Below are positions 1 through 7,129 of a DNA stretch of 10,056 nucleotides, piece by piece. The stretch comes from Methanobacteriota archaeon (GTDB taxonomy: Archaea > Thermoplasmatota > Poseidoniia > Poseidoniales > Poseidoniaceae): positions 1 through 10,056 of the forward strand of contig JABJFP010000213.1 in NCBI GenBank assembly GCA_018662715.1. The letters run 5' to 3'. The position numbers and the translations under genes were made by a program. Position 1 is the first letter of the stretch, and each line of letters begins with the position of its first letter. Below the pieces are notes generated by a model that was given only the letters and a program-made list of their open reading frames with translations, was not told where the DNA came from and made no database searches.

Positions 1-1
1 C

Positions 2-1564
2 CCTCTCAATTTGATCTATGTGACAAGGGAACCTATCTTCGTTCATATCTACGAACCTCCGGCAGATGACGATGGCGGTGGAACGATTCTTTGGTTTGGT
101 TTGGAGCCTCAATTGACGGAAGAAGAAGAAAACATTCGTCGCGAACTTATTGAAACGCTCCTGCAAGAAGCACCGTCGGCTCCATCATTTACTACCGATT
201 CAGAATTCGAAAACATCTTGGGTCAAATGATTGACCGATATACTATCCTTGATACAGAGGCCAATAATCTCGTCCGTCGTCAGGGCCGCCTTTGGGAAAT
301 GATCGGAATGGATGACAAACGCCTGACCGTGAATGAAAAGCAGCGAGAACGACTGACATATGTGGTTATTCGTGACTTGATCCGAAACGGACCGCTTGAA
401 CCCCTGCTCTCCGATGAGATGTTGGAAGACATACACTCAGTCGGATTGAAGCATATTCACATGGACCACAAGGTCTTCGGAATGGTTACCTCTAACATCA
501 GATTCCGTGAACGGGAACTTCTTTCTCGCTATCTACGTGCAATGTCAGAGCGTATCGGGCGACCGGTATCGGACAATAAGCCAATTATCGATGGTGTTCT
601 CCTCGATGGTTCACGTATCAATATTATTTTCTCTGACGACGTATCCATGCTTGGTCCGTCGTTTACCATCCGTAAATTCGCAGAAGAAACCATCTCGATT
701 ACTCAACTGATTCAGTGGGGTACAATGTCATCTCAAGTCGCAGCCTACATTTGGATTTGCCTTGAATATGGTATGTCTGTGTTGGTATCCGGAGAGACTG
801 CGTCGGGTAAAACCACAACATTGAACGCCATTCTTCCCTTTATTGACCACAATGTCAAAATCTACTCTGCTGAAGATACCCCTGAAGTCAAAGTTCGGCA
901 TAAGATTTGGCAGCGTCTCGTTACCCGTGATGCTAAAAATGAAGAATCTCGTGTTGAGATGTTTGACCTGCTCAAGGCGGCATTGCGAAGCCGTCCACGA
1001 TACATCATTATCGGTGAGATTCGTGGTGTTGAAGGTGCTACTGCGTTCCAAGCCATGCAAACAGGTCACCCTGTTATTGCTACCTTCCACGCATCGTCCA
1101 TCGTTAAGATGATTCAACGGTTTACAGGTGATCCAATCAACGTTCCAATTCGCTTCTTTGACAATCTCAACTTTGCAATTTTCCAAGAAGTTGTTGAGGC
1201 GCCTGGTGGCGGTATTGCCCGTCGTATTACCGGAATTGACGAAGTCATCGGTTACAACAAACACAGTGACGGTGTGTTGACCCGTGGAATGTTCGAATGG
1301 GACCCTGTCAAAGATAAGCATTATTTCCGTGGTATGTTCCAATCCCACCTCCTCGAAAACAAGATCGCTGCAATGGCAGGTTTTGCTAATAAGCGAGATA
1401 TCTACGATGAGATGCTTCGCAGGGCAGATGCTATCCAGCGTATGGTTGACCGCGGCTTGACTCATTATGACGATGTCTTTGACCTCCTCGGTCTCTATTA
1501 TTCCAACGGTTGGGATCATTTTAGCCGAGCTATTGACACGTGGGTCGGCGTCAATCAGAAATGA
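2..1564 (+). CDS. Type II/IV secretion ATPase, ArlI(FlaI)/PilB group, 5'-partial
   Basis: This cytoplasmic hexameric-type ATPase powers assembly or rotation of an archaeal surface filament. Residues are numbered from the TTG codon at 11. Seen: Walker A GETASGKT at 261-268, an acidic Asp box SAEDTPE at about 286-292, Walker B as YIIIGEIRG at 331-339, and a His box HPVIATFHAS at 353-362. The segment before about residue 250 fits the N-terminal domain of the family and the C-terminal 110 residues are mostly helical. The frame is open to the window edge and no ribosome site precedes the TTG at 11, so the true start probably lies upstream; archaellum ATPases are usually somewhat longer than 517 residues. 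The next gene is its membrane partner, 14 bases downstream, which matches the I-J order of archaellum operons. A type IV pilus ATPase is the alternative, because no archaellin or other arl genes are visible here. Confidence 0.93.
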   Translation, partial: PLNLIYVTREPIFVHIYEPPADDDGGGTILWFGLEPQLTEEEENIRRELIETLLQEAPSAPSFTTDSEFENILGQMIDRYTILDTEANNLVRRQGRLWEMIGMDDKRLTVNEKQRERLTYVVIRDLIRNGPLEPLLSDEMLEDIHSVGLKHIHMDHKVFGMVTSNIRFRERELLSRYLRAMSERIGRPVSDNKPIIDGVLLDGSRINIIFSDDVSMLGPSFTIRKFAEETISITQLIQWGTMSSQVAAYIWICLEYGMSVLVSGETASGKTTTLNAILPFIDHNVKIYSAEDTPEVKVRHKIWQRLVTRDAKNEESRVEMFDLLKAALRSRPRYIIIGEIRGVEGATAFQAMQTGHPVIATFHASSIVKMIQRFTGDPINVPIRFFDNLNFAIFQEVVEAPGGGIARRITGIDEVIGYNKHSDGVLTRGMFEWDPVKDKHYFRGMFQSHLLENKIAAMAGFANKRDIYDEMLRRADAIQRMVDRGLTHYDDVFDLLGLYYSNGWDHFSRAIDTWVGVNQK

Positions 1565-1568
1565 GGAG
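1563..1568 (+). promoter_or_regulatory. Ribosome binding site for the ArlJ/TadC-like gene
   Basis: GAGGAG overlaps the stop codon of the ATPase gene and lies 10 bases before the ATG at 1579. This supports that start over the ATG three codons later at 1588 and suggests translational coupling of the two genes. Confidence 0.6.
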
Positions 1569-1578
1569 ATGATGAGAC

Positions 1579-3381
1579 ATGGAGCGCATGCCGATTTGGC
1601 ACATTGCACTGCGTCGTCTTGAGATGCCGATGGGGCGCTTTCTTGCGCTCTATGTACTCCCAGTAGCGATTTTCACCTTCATTTTCTCAATAATTCTTGT
1701 ATTTGCCACCGGTGGTCTAGGGGAAGGGGCACTTTTCTCAGGAGTTACAGGGATTCTCCTCATTTTGCTTCTCACGACTATGGCCTCACTTGCCGCAGTT
1801 GGATTCCCCATACTTGAGGTTCAGCGGTCAGCAACCCTCATTGAAGCTGAAATGCACATGTTCATCACTCGTATGGGTATTCTTTCTATTGGTGAAGTTG
1901 GAGCCCAGTCAATTTTTGATATTCTCAAACAAATGCGAGATTATGGTGAACTTGCTACTGAGGTTCAGCGAATTGAAACCTTGGTAGATAAATGGCATAC
2001 TTCTCTTCCCGAGGCTGCCCGTATCGTTGCACAACAAAGTCCGAGTCCCCTCTGGTCCGATTTCCTGAGTCGTATGGCGTTTTCTATTGAAGCAGGTCAA
2101 CCCATTGATCAATTCATGCGTTCTGAGCAGGAAACGATTGCCGAGCAGTACAATACGCTTTATGATACAAGATTAGAATCTGTAGATACCCTCAAAGAAA
2201 TCTATGTCTCACTGGTAACCGCTGGTTTGTTTGGACTTGTCATTGCTGGAATCCATTTGGTTCTCTTTGAAGTTGGTAGCGGCGATGATACGCCCATTGA
2301 AGTTGCAAGCCGTCTTCGCTTCCTTCTTCTTGCGTCCTTGATGTTTGCTTTCATTCAGTTAGGTGCAGTATTTGCCTTCCGGGCAACGATTCCAAAGGAC
2401 CTTACCTTTGCTCGGGATGAAATGGATACCCCGTTCAGAATCAATTTCAGACGCTCCTTATTGGCCTCCAGTGTTGTCGCTTTGGTACTTGTGACAACGA
2501 GTGTTTTAACCCTCATTTGGGTCTTTGAGGAATTAACATCCCAATGGGACAAATATGGCCTCCTCTTCATCGCAATCCCCCTATCACCTCTACTCATCCC
2601 ATCAATGATGATTCGTAGAGAAGAAAATCAAATTCAACGTAGAGATGAAACCTACCCTGACTTCATACGGGCCCTTGGTGGTACTGCACAAGCCCGGTCA
2701 TCGGAACCTTCTGCAACCATCAAAGCATTGAGAGGTATTGATTTTGGAATGCTGGACAACTCGATTGACAGATTGGAGAAACGCCTGTCAACACGAATTG
2801 ATTCAGACCGTGCCTGGGATTATTTCACAGCAGATACCAACTCTGCGGTCATCTCAAGATATACCCGAATTTACATTGAAGGCTCACAATCATCAGGTCA
2901 GCCCGCTGCCACTGCTGAAATGGTTTCACGATCTGTTGGAAACCTCCTTTCGTTAAGAAACAGAAGAGCATTGTCTGCAAATACGATGTGGGGTGTTGCT
3001 CTTGGGCTTCTGATTTCAAGCGTAGCCGCACTCAATGTAACTACTGCGATTGTCCTACAACTTGGAGAATCGATTGCGGGAGTCGCAGGCGGGCTCACCG
3101 AAACCGATGTGAGTGCCCTTTCTAATTTCGGAGCAGGCGTTGCATTGCCGGTAATGGAAGATGCCTCATCGGTCGATGATAACATCAGGATGTTCAAAAT
3201 CATCATTTCATTGTTAATTTTAATGCAGGTCATAGCGGTTTCATCGATTGCAACACGACTTCGTGGCGGTACTCGCTCAAGTGCTGTCGGCCAAATGATT
3301 CTCCTCACATGGGTTTCTGGCCTTGCCTCATTATTGACTGCAGTTATGTTGGAAAGTGCTTCAGGCGTCTTTGGATCCTGA
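1579..3381 (+). CDS. Filament assembly membrane platform protein, ArlJ(FlaJ)/TadC group (T2SS F family)
   Basis: This 600-residue inner-membrane protein should form the platform on which the preceding ATPase acts. Hydrophobic segments suitable for membrane helices appear near residues 25-43, 51-78, 210-232, 246-267, 293-315, 327-346, 469-493, 535-557 and 571-592. Two soluble cytoplasmic stretches, about 80-208 and 347-467, occupy the positions of the paired type II secretion F domains; the second begins with a basic run and the YPDFIRALGG segment typical of archaeal FlaJ/TadC proteins. That arrangement, the size and the position directly behind the ATPase support the call. It is about the length expected or slightly long for ArlJ. 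The sequence does not separate an archaellum platform from an archaeal pilus platform. The start at 1579 is backed by a good ribosome site. Confidence 0.9.
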   Translation: MERMPIWHIALRRLEMPMGRFLALYVLPVAIFTFIFSIILVFATGGLGEGALFSGVTGILLILLLTTMASLAAVGFPILEVQRSATLIEAEMHMFITRMGILSIGEVGAQSIFDILKQMRDYGELATEVQRIETLVDKWHTSLPEAARIVAQQSPSPLWSDFLSRMAFSIEAGQPIDQFMRSEQETIAEQYNTLYDTRLESVDTLKEIYVSLVTAGLFGLVIAGIHLVLFEVGSGDDTPIEVASRLRFLLLASLMFAFIQLGAVFAFRATIPKDLTFARDEMDTPFRINFRRSLLASSVVALVLVTTSVLTLIWVFEELTSQWDKYGLLFIAIPLSPLLIPSMMIRREENQIQRRDETYPDFIRALGGTAQARSSEPSATIKALRGIDFGMLDNSIDRLEKRLSTRIDSDRAWDYFTADTNSAVISRYTRIYIEGSQSSGQPAATAEMVSRSVGNLLSLRNRRALSANTMWGVALGLLISSVAALNVTTAIVLQLGESIAGVAGGLTETDVSALSNFGAGVALPVMEDASSVDDNIRMFKIIISLLILMQVIAVSSIATRLRGGTRSSAVGQMILLTWVSGLASLLTAVMLESASGVFGS

Positions 3382-3426
3382 TGAATCTGAGGAATGTTCA
3401 TACCCTTTGTTTTGGGTGGAATGGAT

Positions 3427-3858
3427 ATGCAACCGCCCATGCCCCCTGCAATGAATCCTGCTGCCTCACCATACCAACCACCTGCTAACATGGCGAAAGG
3501 TTCCATGTATTCCTTCCAAAAATGGTTGATGATCGGTTTGATTGTTCTCGTTGTATCTGGCATGTTTGGTGAGTTTCCCTTGTCATCATCATCTCCAAAC
3601 TCAAGCGATTATGATTTGACAGAGGAAAAGGGATTTGATGACTATGCCGATGCTGTTGACAGTTTCGAAGGACAAGTGGCCCTGTTCTCTGCAATGAGTA
3701 CAATTCTTCAAACCACGGCGCTCGCTTTGGTTGCTTATGCATTTATCCGTGAAGCCCACGAAGAAGAGGGAATGCACGTCGCAATGCGGATAACAATGGT
3801 TCTCGCAGCGGTTATTCTGGTCACGAGCATCGTTGGTCGGAGCATCTCCTTGTTCTGA
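3427..3858 (+). CDS. Small three-helix membrane protein with proline-rich N-terminus, unknown function
   Basis: I do not recognise this 143-residue product. It opens with a Pro/Met/Ala-rich stretch (residues 1-25), followed by a hydrophobic helix at about 32-49, a Ser-rich then acidic linker at 51-80 (SSSSPNSS, then many Asp and Glu), a second helix at 84-106, a charged loop REAHEEEG, and a third helix at 119-139. The frame is open from an ATG at 3394 (154 residues), but the only purine-rich stretch there abuts that codon. The ATG at 3427 has GGTGG seven bases upstream and is preferred; the ATG at 3421 is also possible. It follows the ArlJ/TadC-like gene closely on the same strand, so co-transcription is likely and an accessory role in the filament machine is possible. 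Nothing in the sequence proves that role. Confidence 0.75.
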   Translation: MQPPMPPAMNPAASPYQPPANMAKGSMYSFQKWLMIGLIVLVVSGMFGEFPLSSSSPNSSDYDLTEEKGFDDYADAVDSFEGQVALFSAMSTILQTTALALVAYAFIREAHEEEGMHVAMRITMVLAAVILVTSIVGRSISLF

Positions 3859-3860
3859 TT

Positions 3861-4511
3861 CTATCGTCGCGCTTCTTCCCGAATTCGTTTCTTGGTAGCC
3901 GACCAAGAGCAGATTGGGCATTCCGTAAGGTCATGGTAACGAGCAGGACAATATTCTCGCCCAAAGAAAATGATTTGCAGGTGCAAGTCGTTCCACTTCT
4001 CTCTGGGAAATACAGCCTTGAGGTCGCGTTCCGTCTTCGTAACATTGCTTCCATCGGACAGGCCCCATCTTGCTGCGAGCCTGTGAATGTGCGTGTCTAC
4101 TGGGAATGCAGGGACGCCAAATGCCTGTGACATCACCACACTTGCTGTTTTATGCCCGACTCCTGGAAGGGCCTCAAGTTCCTCGAACGAATTTGGGACT
4201 GAGCCTCCATGAAGTTGGTTGAGCATCTCGGAAAGCCTGCGGATGTTCTTCGCTTTGGTTGGAGCAAGTCCTACTTGTCGGATGTCGTTGAGAATGACGT
4301 CAACGGGAAGATTCGCCATGTCTCCTGGATTGTCAGCCTTAGCAAATAAGGCCGGTGTGACCTCGTTAACCTTCAGGTCGGTAGTTTGAGCACTCATCAG
4401 AACTGCAACAAGCAACTCAAATGGATTGCTGTGGTCCAATGGAATTGGGATAACTGGATAGAGCGATTCTAACTGTTGGGCAATTCGTTCTGCCTTTTCT
4501 GAGCGCTTCAC
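3861..4511 (-). CDS. nth: Endonuclease III (DNA glycosylase/AP lyase)
   Basis: Base-excision-repair enzyme that removes oxidised pyrimidines and cuts the resulting abasic site. Numbered from an upstream GTG at 4559, the core runs from the PFELLVAVLMSAQTTD segment (46-61), through the helix-hairpin-helix LPGVGHKT with catalytic Lys137, to VDTHIHR with catalytic Asp155. The C-terminal cluster region is Cys204-X9-Cys214-X2-Cys217 with no fourth cysteine anywhere in the protein; His209 lies between the first two. I chose the GTG at 4511 (216 residues) because GGAG sits nine bases upstream and the family's conserved sequence starts just after it. The GTG at 4559 (232 residues) lacks a ribosome site and would overlap the upstream gene. 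It is the last gene of a minus-strand group behind polX and a small membrane protein, and its stop lies two bases from the convergent gene. Confidence 0.95.
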   Translation of the reverse strand: MKRSEKAERIAQQLESLYPVIPIPLDHSNPFELLVAVLMSAQTTDLKVNEVTPALFAKADNPGDMANLPVDVILNDIRQVGLAPTKAKNIRRLSEMLNQLHGGSVPNSFEELEALPGVGHKTASVVMSQAFGVPAFPVDTHIHRLAARWGLSDGSNVTKTERDLKAVFPREKWNDLHLQIIFFGREYCPARYHDLTECPICSWSATKKRIREEARR

Positions 4512-4520
4512 GGGGGTATT

Positions 4521-4524
4521 CTCC
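4521..4524 (-). promoter_or_regulatory. Ribosome binding site deciding the nth start
   Basis: On the minus strand GGAG lies nine bases before the GTG at 4511 and just past the TGA of the small membrane protein gene. It favours the shorter, non-overlapping nth start. Confidence 0.5.
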
Positions 4525-4527
4525 TGT

Positions 4528-4737
4528 TCAGTCAGAATTCTTAATGTCGTATTCTTCACCCGTTTTCCAACCGAAGAAGAGTCCTAAAAATATCGATGTT
4601 AATGGAATAACGTTGCAAATAAGGGACTCCAATGGTTCGGTCGTAGGTTTCCCCGCAATGTACCAAATAATGAATCCTAGAATAAGACCAGGAATGACCA
4701 TCATGCTTCCCATGATGATGGTGCGGAGGGTGCGCAT
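4528..4737 (-). CDS. 69-residue two-helix membrane protein, unknown function
   Basis: I do not recognise this small protein. It has a basic N-terminus (MRTLRT), a hydrophobic helix at about 8-28, a short polar loop with one Pro pair of turns at 30-37, a second helix at about 38-57, and a charged tail ending KTGEEYDIKNSD. The basic start and acidic tail would place both ends in the cytoplasm. The ATG at 4737 has GGGAG four bases upstream on the minus strand. It lies 48 bases after polX and 16 bases before the preferred nth start, so it is probably co-transcribed with both. The clean ribosome site and strongly hydrophobic segments argue for a real gene. The opposite strand also stays open here, and the gene is short, so some doubt remains. 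Confidence 0.65.
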   Translation of the reverse strand: MRTLRTIIMGSMMVIPGLILGFIIWYIAGKPTTEPLESLICNVIPLTSIFLGLFFGWKTGEEYDIKNSD

Positions 4738-4785
4738 GCCACTCCCAAGCAGAGGTCTGTCATGAAGGTGTGCTTAGGCCTAGGT

Positions 4786-6720
4786 TCAATTCAGTCGTGC
4801 CGCGAGGGCTTCACCGGAAAGGGAATTCAGGACATCTCCTTCTTCCAACCACCCTTTTCGAGCGGTCATAAGACCGTAGGCAATGTCACTGAGCCCTCGT
4901 ATTGAATGTGCGTCGGGATTGATTACCACTGGAACGCCGAGACCTTTTGCATGCTTGCACAAGCGCCAATCCAAATCCAAACGGTACGGGCTTGCATTGA
5001 GTTCTACTGCTTTTAGTCGTCCATCTTGATTGTGTTCAGCCATGTGTTCCAGCACAGCGAACAAATCCACTTCATATCCTTCCCTGCCCTGTAAGATGCG
5101 TCCAGTAGGATGGCCGAGTACAGTTGTGGCGGGATGGTCAATGACTTTGAGCAACTCTTCGGTATTTTCAACCTCGTCTCTAGAGCGCCATTTTGTCATG
5201 GCGTGTACGCTTGCAACAACATAATCCAATTCGTTGAGCACTTCATCAGGATGGTCTAAGGCACCTCCAGCAAGTATGTCGGACTCCACTCCATGGAACA
5301 AACGGAAGTCAACACCATCCTCTGCCCATTTTTGATTGTAGGCTTTGATGGTTCGCCCTTGTTTGAGGAGGTCATCTGAACTCGCACCGTTTGCAATTTT
5401 GAGCGAAGGGGAGTGGTCAGCAATACCCAGCCATGACCACTTCATCTTCTGTGCTGTATCTGCCATTTGCTCTAGGCTTGCTTCACCGTCTGAAAGCGTC
5501 GTGTGATTGTGAAGTGCCCCTCGAATGTTGTTCATTTCCAATAGTTTTGGAAGGCTCCTTGAAGATGCAGCCTGTACTTCTCCCATGTCTTCTCGCAATT
5601 CAGGGGCTACATAATCCATGTCAAGATGGGCGTAGATCTCCTGTTCGCTCAAGGCTTGTAGAGAATGTACAGCCGCATCCATTCCTTTGAGGTCGCCAGC
5701 CTTTGCTTCGGGAATGAGTCCAAATTCATTCAATTTTAGGCCCCGGTCAATGGCCCGTTGACGCATGGCAATGTTGTGCTCCTTGCTACCGGTAAAGTAT
5801 GCAAGAGTGAACGGTTCTACGTGAGGCGGTACAAGTCGAACTTGCGCATCAATGGTGCCACCAGCCTCAAGTTGCTCGTAATCATCTCCTCCAATTGCGT
5901 CCAAAACATTCGGGTCGATATGGCCCACTGCAAATGTATCATCAAATACAGTTGTGTCAAGAATGAGGCTTATTTTGGAGTCGCCTGCGCCTTTTACATC
6001 AGCGATACCTTGGAGCGATAAGATTTTTTCAGCAACGGCCTCATGATTGGCTTCATCAACTGATACGACCAAATCTAAATCTCCAATCGTATCTTTTCGC
6101 CTCCGAGCACTCCCTGCAAGCGTTGCACGATTGACTCCGGTAATTCCAGCAATCTTTCTCTGAAACGCTTCTCCGTATCTCAAGCCGATATCCAATCGCC
6201 TTCGTTCCCTGAACCGTGCGAGCAGTTCGATTCCATCAAGCATTCGTTGTTGAGACTTAGCACCAAATCCTTTCATTGGAGCGATACGGTCTTCTTCTGC
6301 AGCTTGCTTGAGGCTGGCCACAGAATCAACTCCGAGTTCATCGTGCATCAGTTTGATTCGTTTTGGACCAAGGCCCGGTATTCCTAGCATTTCGATCATT
6401 CCAGCAGGTGTGGAGGTGTGCTTATCGACCCAATCTTCAGGCCACTCACCTTCGAGGACTGCTTGAGATAAGGCACTTCCAAGGCCTTTGCCGATTCCCT
6501 TCATTTCAAACAGCTGCCCCGAGGCAACAAGTTCACCAAAATCCTGGGTGATGGTCCCAAGCATTCGGCTTGCATTTTGGTAGGACCGAACCCGGAATAC
6601 ATTGGCACCTTGTAATTCAAGCAATACCGCCATCTGATGCAAGACCTTCGCAACTTGGTTTCTGGAGAAGTGAGGTGGCGTTGGCCGAGGTTTTGGAAGT
6701 GTGAAGGAGCCGACTGCCAT
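4786..6720 (-). CDS. polX: DNA polymerase X family protein with C-terminal PHP domain
   Basis: Repair protein combining a family X nucleotidyltransferase with a PHP metallohydrolase that in characterised homologues has 3'-5' exonuclease and AP-endonuclease activity. Numbered from the ATG at 6720 (644 residues): an N-terminal 8-kDa-like region, three helix-hairpin-helix segments (GIGKG at 75-79, GIPGLG at 113-118, GFGAK at 151-155), the palm motif GS (203-204) with GDLDL (Asp214, Asp216), and YFTGSKEHN at 308-316. The third catalytic aspartate is not in its usual place: the strand reads IDAQVRLVPP, with Gln293 there and Asp291 two residues before. The PHP domain looks intact: His404, His406, Asp411, His436, Glu479, His506, His537, Asp603 and His605. 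By hand alignment the human pol beta lyase Lys72 position is Ala83. A TTG at 6732 could extend it by four residues; neither start has a clear ribosome site, so leaderless expression is possible. First gene of the polX-small protein-nth group. Confidence 0.95.
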   Translation of the reverse strand: MAVGSFTLPKPRPTPPHFSRNQVAKVLHQMAVLLELQGANVFRVRSYQNASRMLGTITQDFGELVASGQLFEMKGIGKGLGSALSQAVLEGEWPEDWVDKHTSTPAGMIEMLGIPGLGPKRIKLMHDELGVDSVASLKQAAEEDRIAPMKGFGAKSQQRMLDGIELLARFRERRRLDIGLRYGEAFQRKIAGITGVNRATLAGSARRRKDTIGDLDLVVSVDEANHEAVAEKILSLQGIADVKGAGDSKISLILDTTVFDDTFAVGHIDPNVLDAIGGDDYEQLEAGGTIDAQVRLVPPHVEPFTLAYFTGSKEHNIAMRQRAIDRGLKLNEFGLIPEAKAGDLKGMDAAVHSLQALSEQEIYAHLDMDYVAPELREDMGEVQAASSRSLPKLLEMNNIRGALHNHTTLSDGEASLEQMADTAQKMKWSWLGIADHSPSLKIANGASSDDLLKQGRTIKAYNQKWAEDGVDFRLFHGVESDILAGGALDHPDEVLNELDYVVASVHAMTKWRSRDEVENTEELLKVIDHPATTVLGHPTGRILQGREGYEVDLFAVLEHMAEHNQDGRLKAVELNASPYRLDLDWRLCKHAKGLGVPVVINPDAHSIRGLSDIAYGLMTARKGWLEEGDVLNSLSGEALAARLN

Positions 6721-6802
6721 GTTGTGAAACAAACGATGACCCTAAACAAAGGTTCGCAACCTTCGCCCCCACCTTCAAGAGGGTCCTTCCCTTGGACAAT
6801 GC
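6721..6802. promoter_or_regulatory. Divergent spacer between polX and the 108-residue membrane protein gene
   Basis: These 82 bases separate two diverging genes, so promoters for both should lie here or within the gene starts. I see no convincing TATA or BRE element in either direction and no well-placed ribosome site for either gene; AGAGGG at 6778-6783 is 19 bases from the ATG at 6803. The call is from position only. Confidence 0.3.
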
Positions 6803-7129
6803 ATGGTGGATGTCGTGTTCTTGGAACACTTGGCCGAAGGTCTGTGTGGTGTGTCCGCCATCTTGTTCACATTCATCGCTACGCTTTCTCGCTCGGAAAA
6901 GGCTGAAGAGATTGCTCAAAACATCATTTTCTTTACGCTCATGTTGGCTGCAGTGATCCTATGGTGGTTGTCCTATGCAGGGGGCGTCTTATGGGGCTCA
7001 AACTACCTCCCTAAGCCTCTAGCACTATTTTGTGTCATTCTCGCAGTATCAGCCCGCATGAACATCAAAGGTGAAAACCTGTCCTTTGGAGCAAATCCCC
7101 ACAGTATTGGGCGGGATGAAGAAGAATAA
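6803..7129 (+). CDS. 108-residue membrane protein, unknown function
   Basis: I do not recognise this product. Hydrophobic stretches suitable for membrane helices lie at about residues 12-28, 40-64 (including a WW pair) and 71-86. A charged loop RSEKAEE falls between the first two, and the tail is polar and acidic, ending GRDEEE. The strict alternation of helices and charged loops and the in-frame run from one gene boundary to the next support a real gene. It starts 82 bases from polX on the opposite strand, and its TAA abuts the end of the convergent Nfu-like gene with no base between them. No ribosome site at good spacing is visible, so the message may be leaderless or the start may be a little different. 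The neighbours give no functional hint. Confidence 0.7.
   Translation: MVDVVFLEHLAEGLCGVSAILFTFIATLSRSEKAEEIAQNIIFFTLMLAAVILWWLSYAGGVLWGSNYLPKPLALFCVILAVSARMNIKGENLSFGANPHSIGRDEEE

Noticed and set aside
728..1609. Long minus-strand open frame of 293 codons
   Set aside because: It lies entirely opposite the secretion ATPase, whose catalytic motifs are unmistakable. The antisense translation has no recognisable motif and a shadow-like composition.
2898..3563. Minus-strand open frame of 221 codons across two plus-strand genes
   Set aside because: It covers the end of the platform protein and the start of the next gene in antisense, with low-complexity Pro, Ala and Thr content and no domain signature.
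4544..4765. Plus-strand 73-codon frame antisense to the 69-residue membrane protein
   Set aside because: It has no ribosome site and no coherent hydrophobic segments. The minus-strand frame has both and fits the operon direction.
4775..4782. Eight-base palindrome TAGGCCTA between polX and the small membrane protein gene
   Set aside because: It is too short and has no loop to form a terminator hairpin; a chance occurrence is likely.
6777..6796. Weak inverted repeat in the polX divergent spacer (CAAGAGGG with CCCTTG)
   Set aside because: The stem is short and needs a bulge, so it is not distinguishable from chance.
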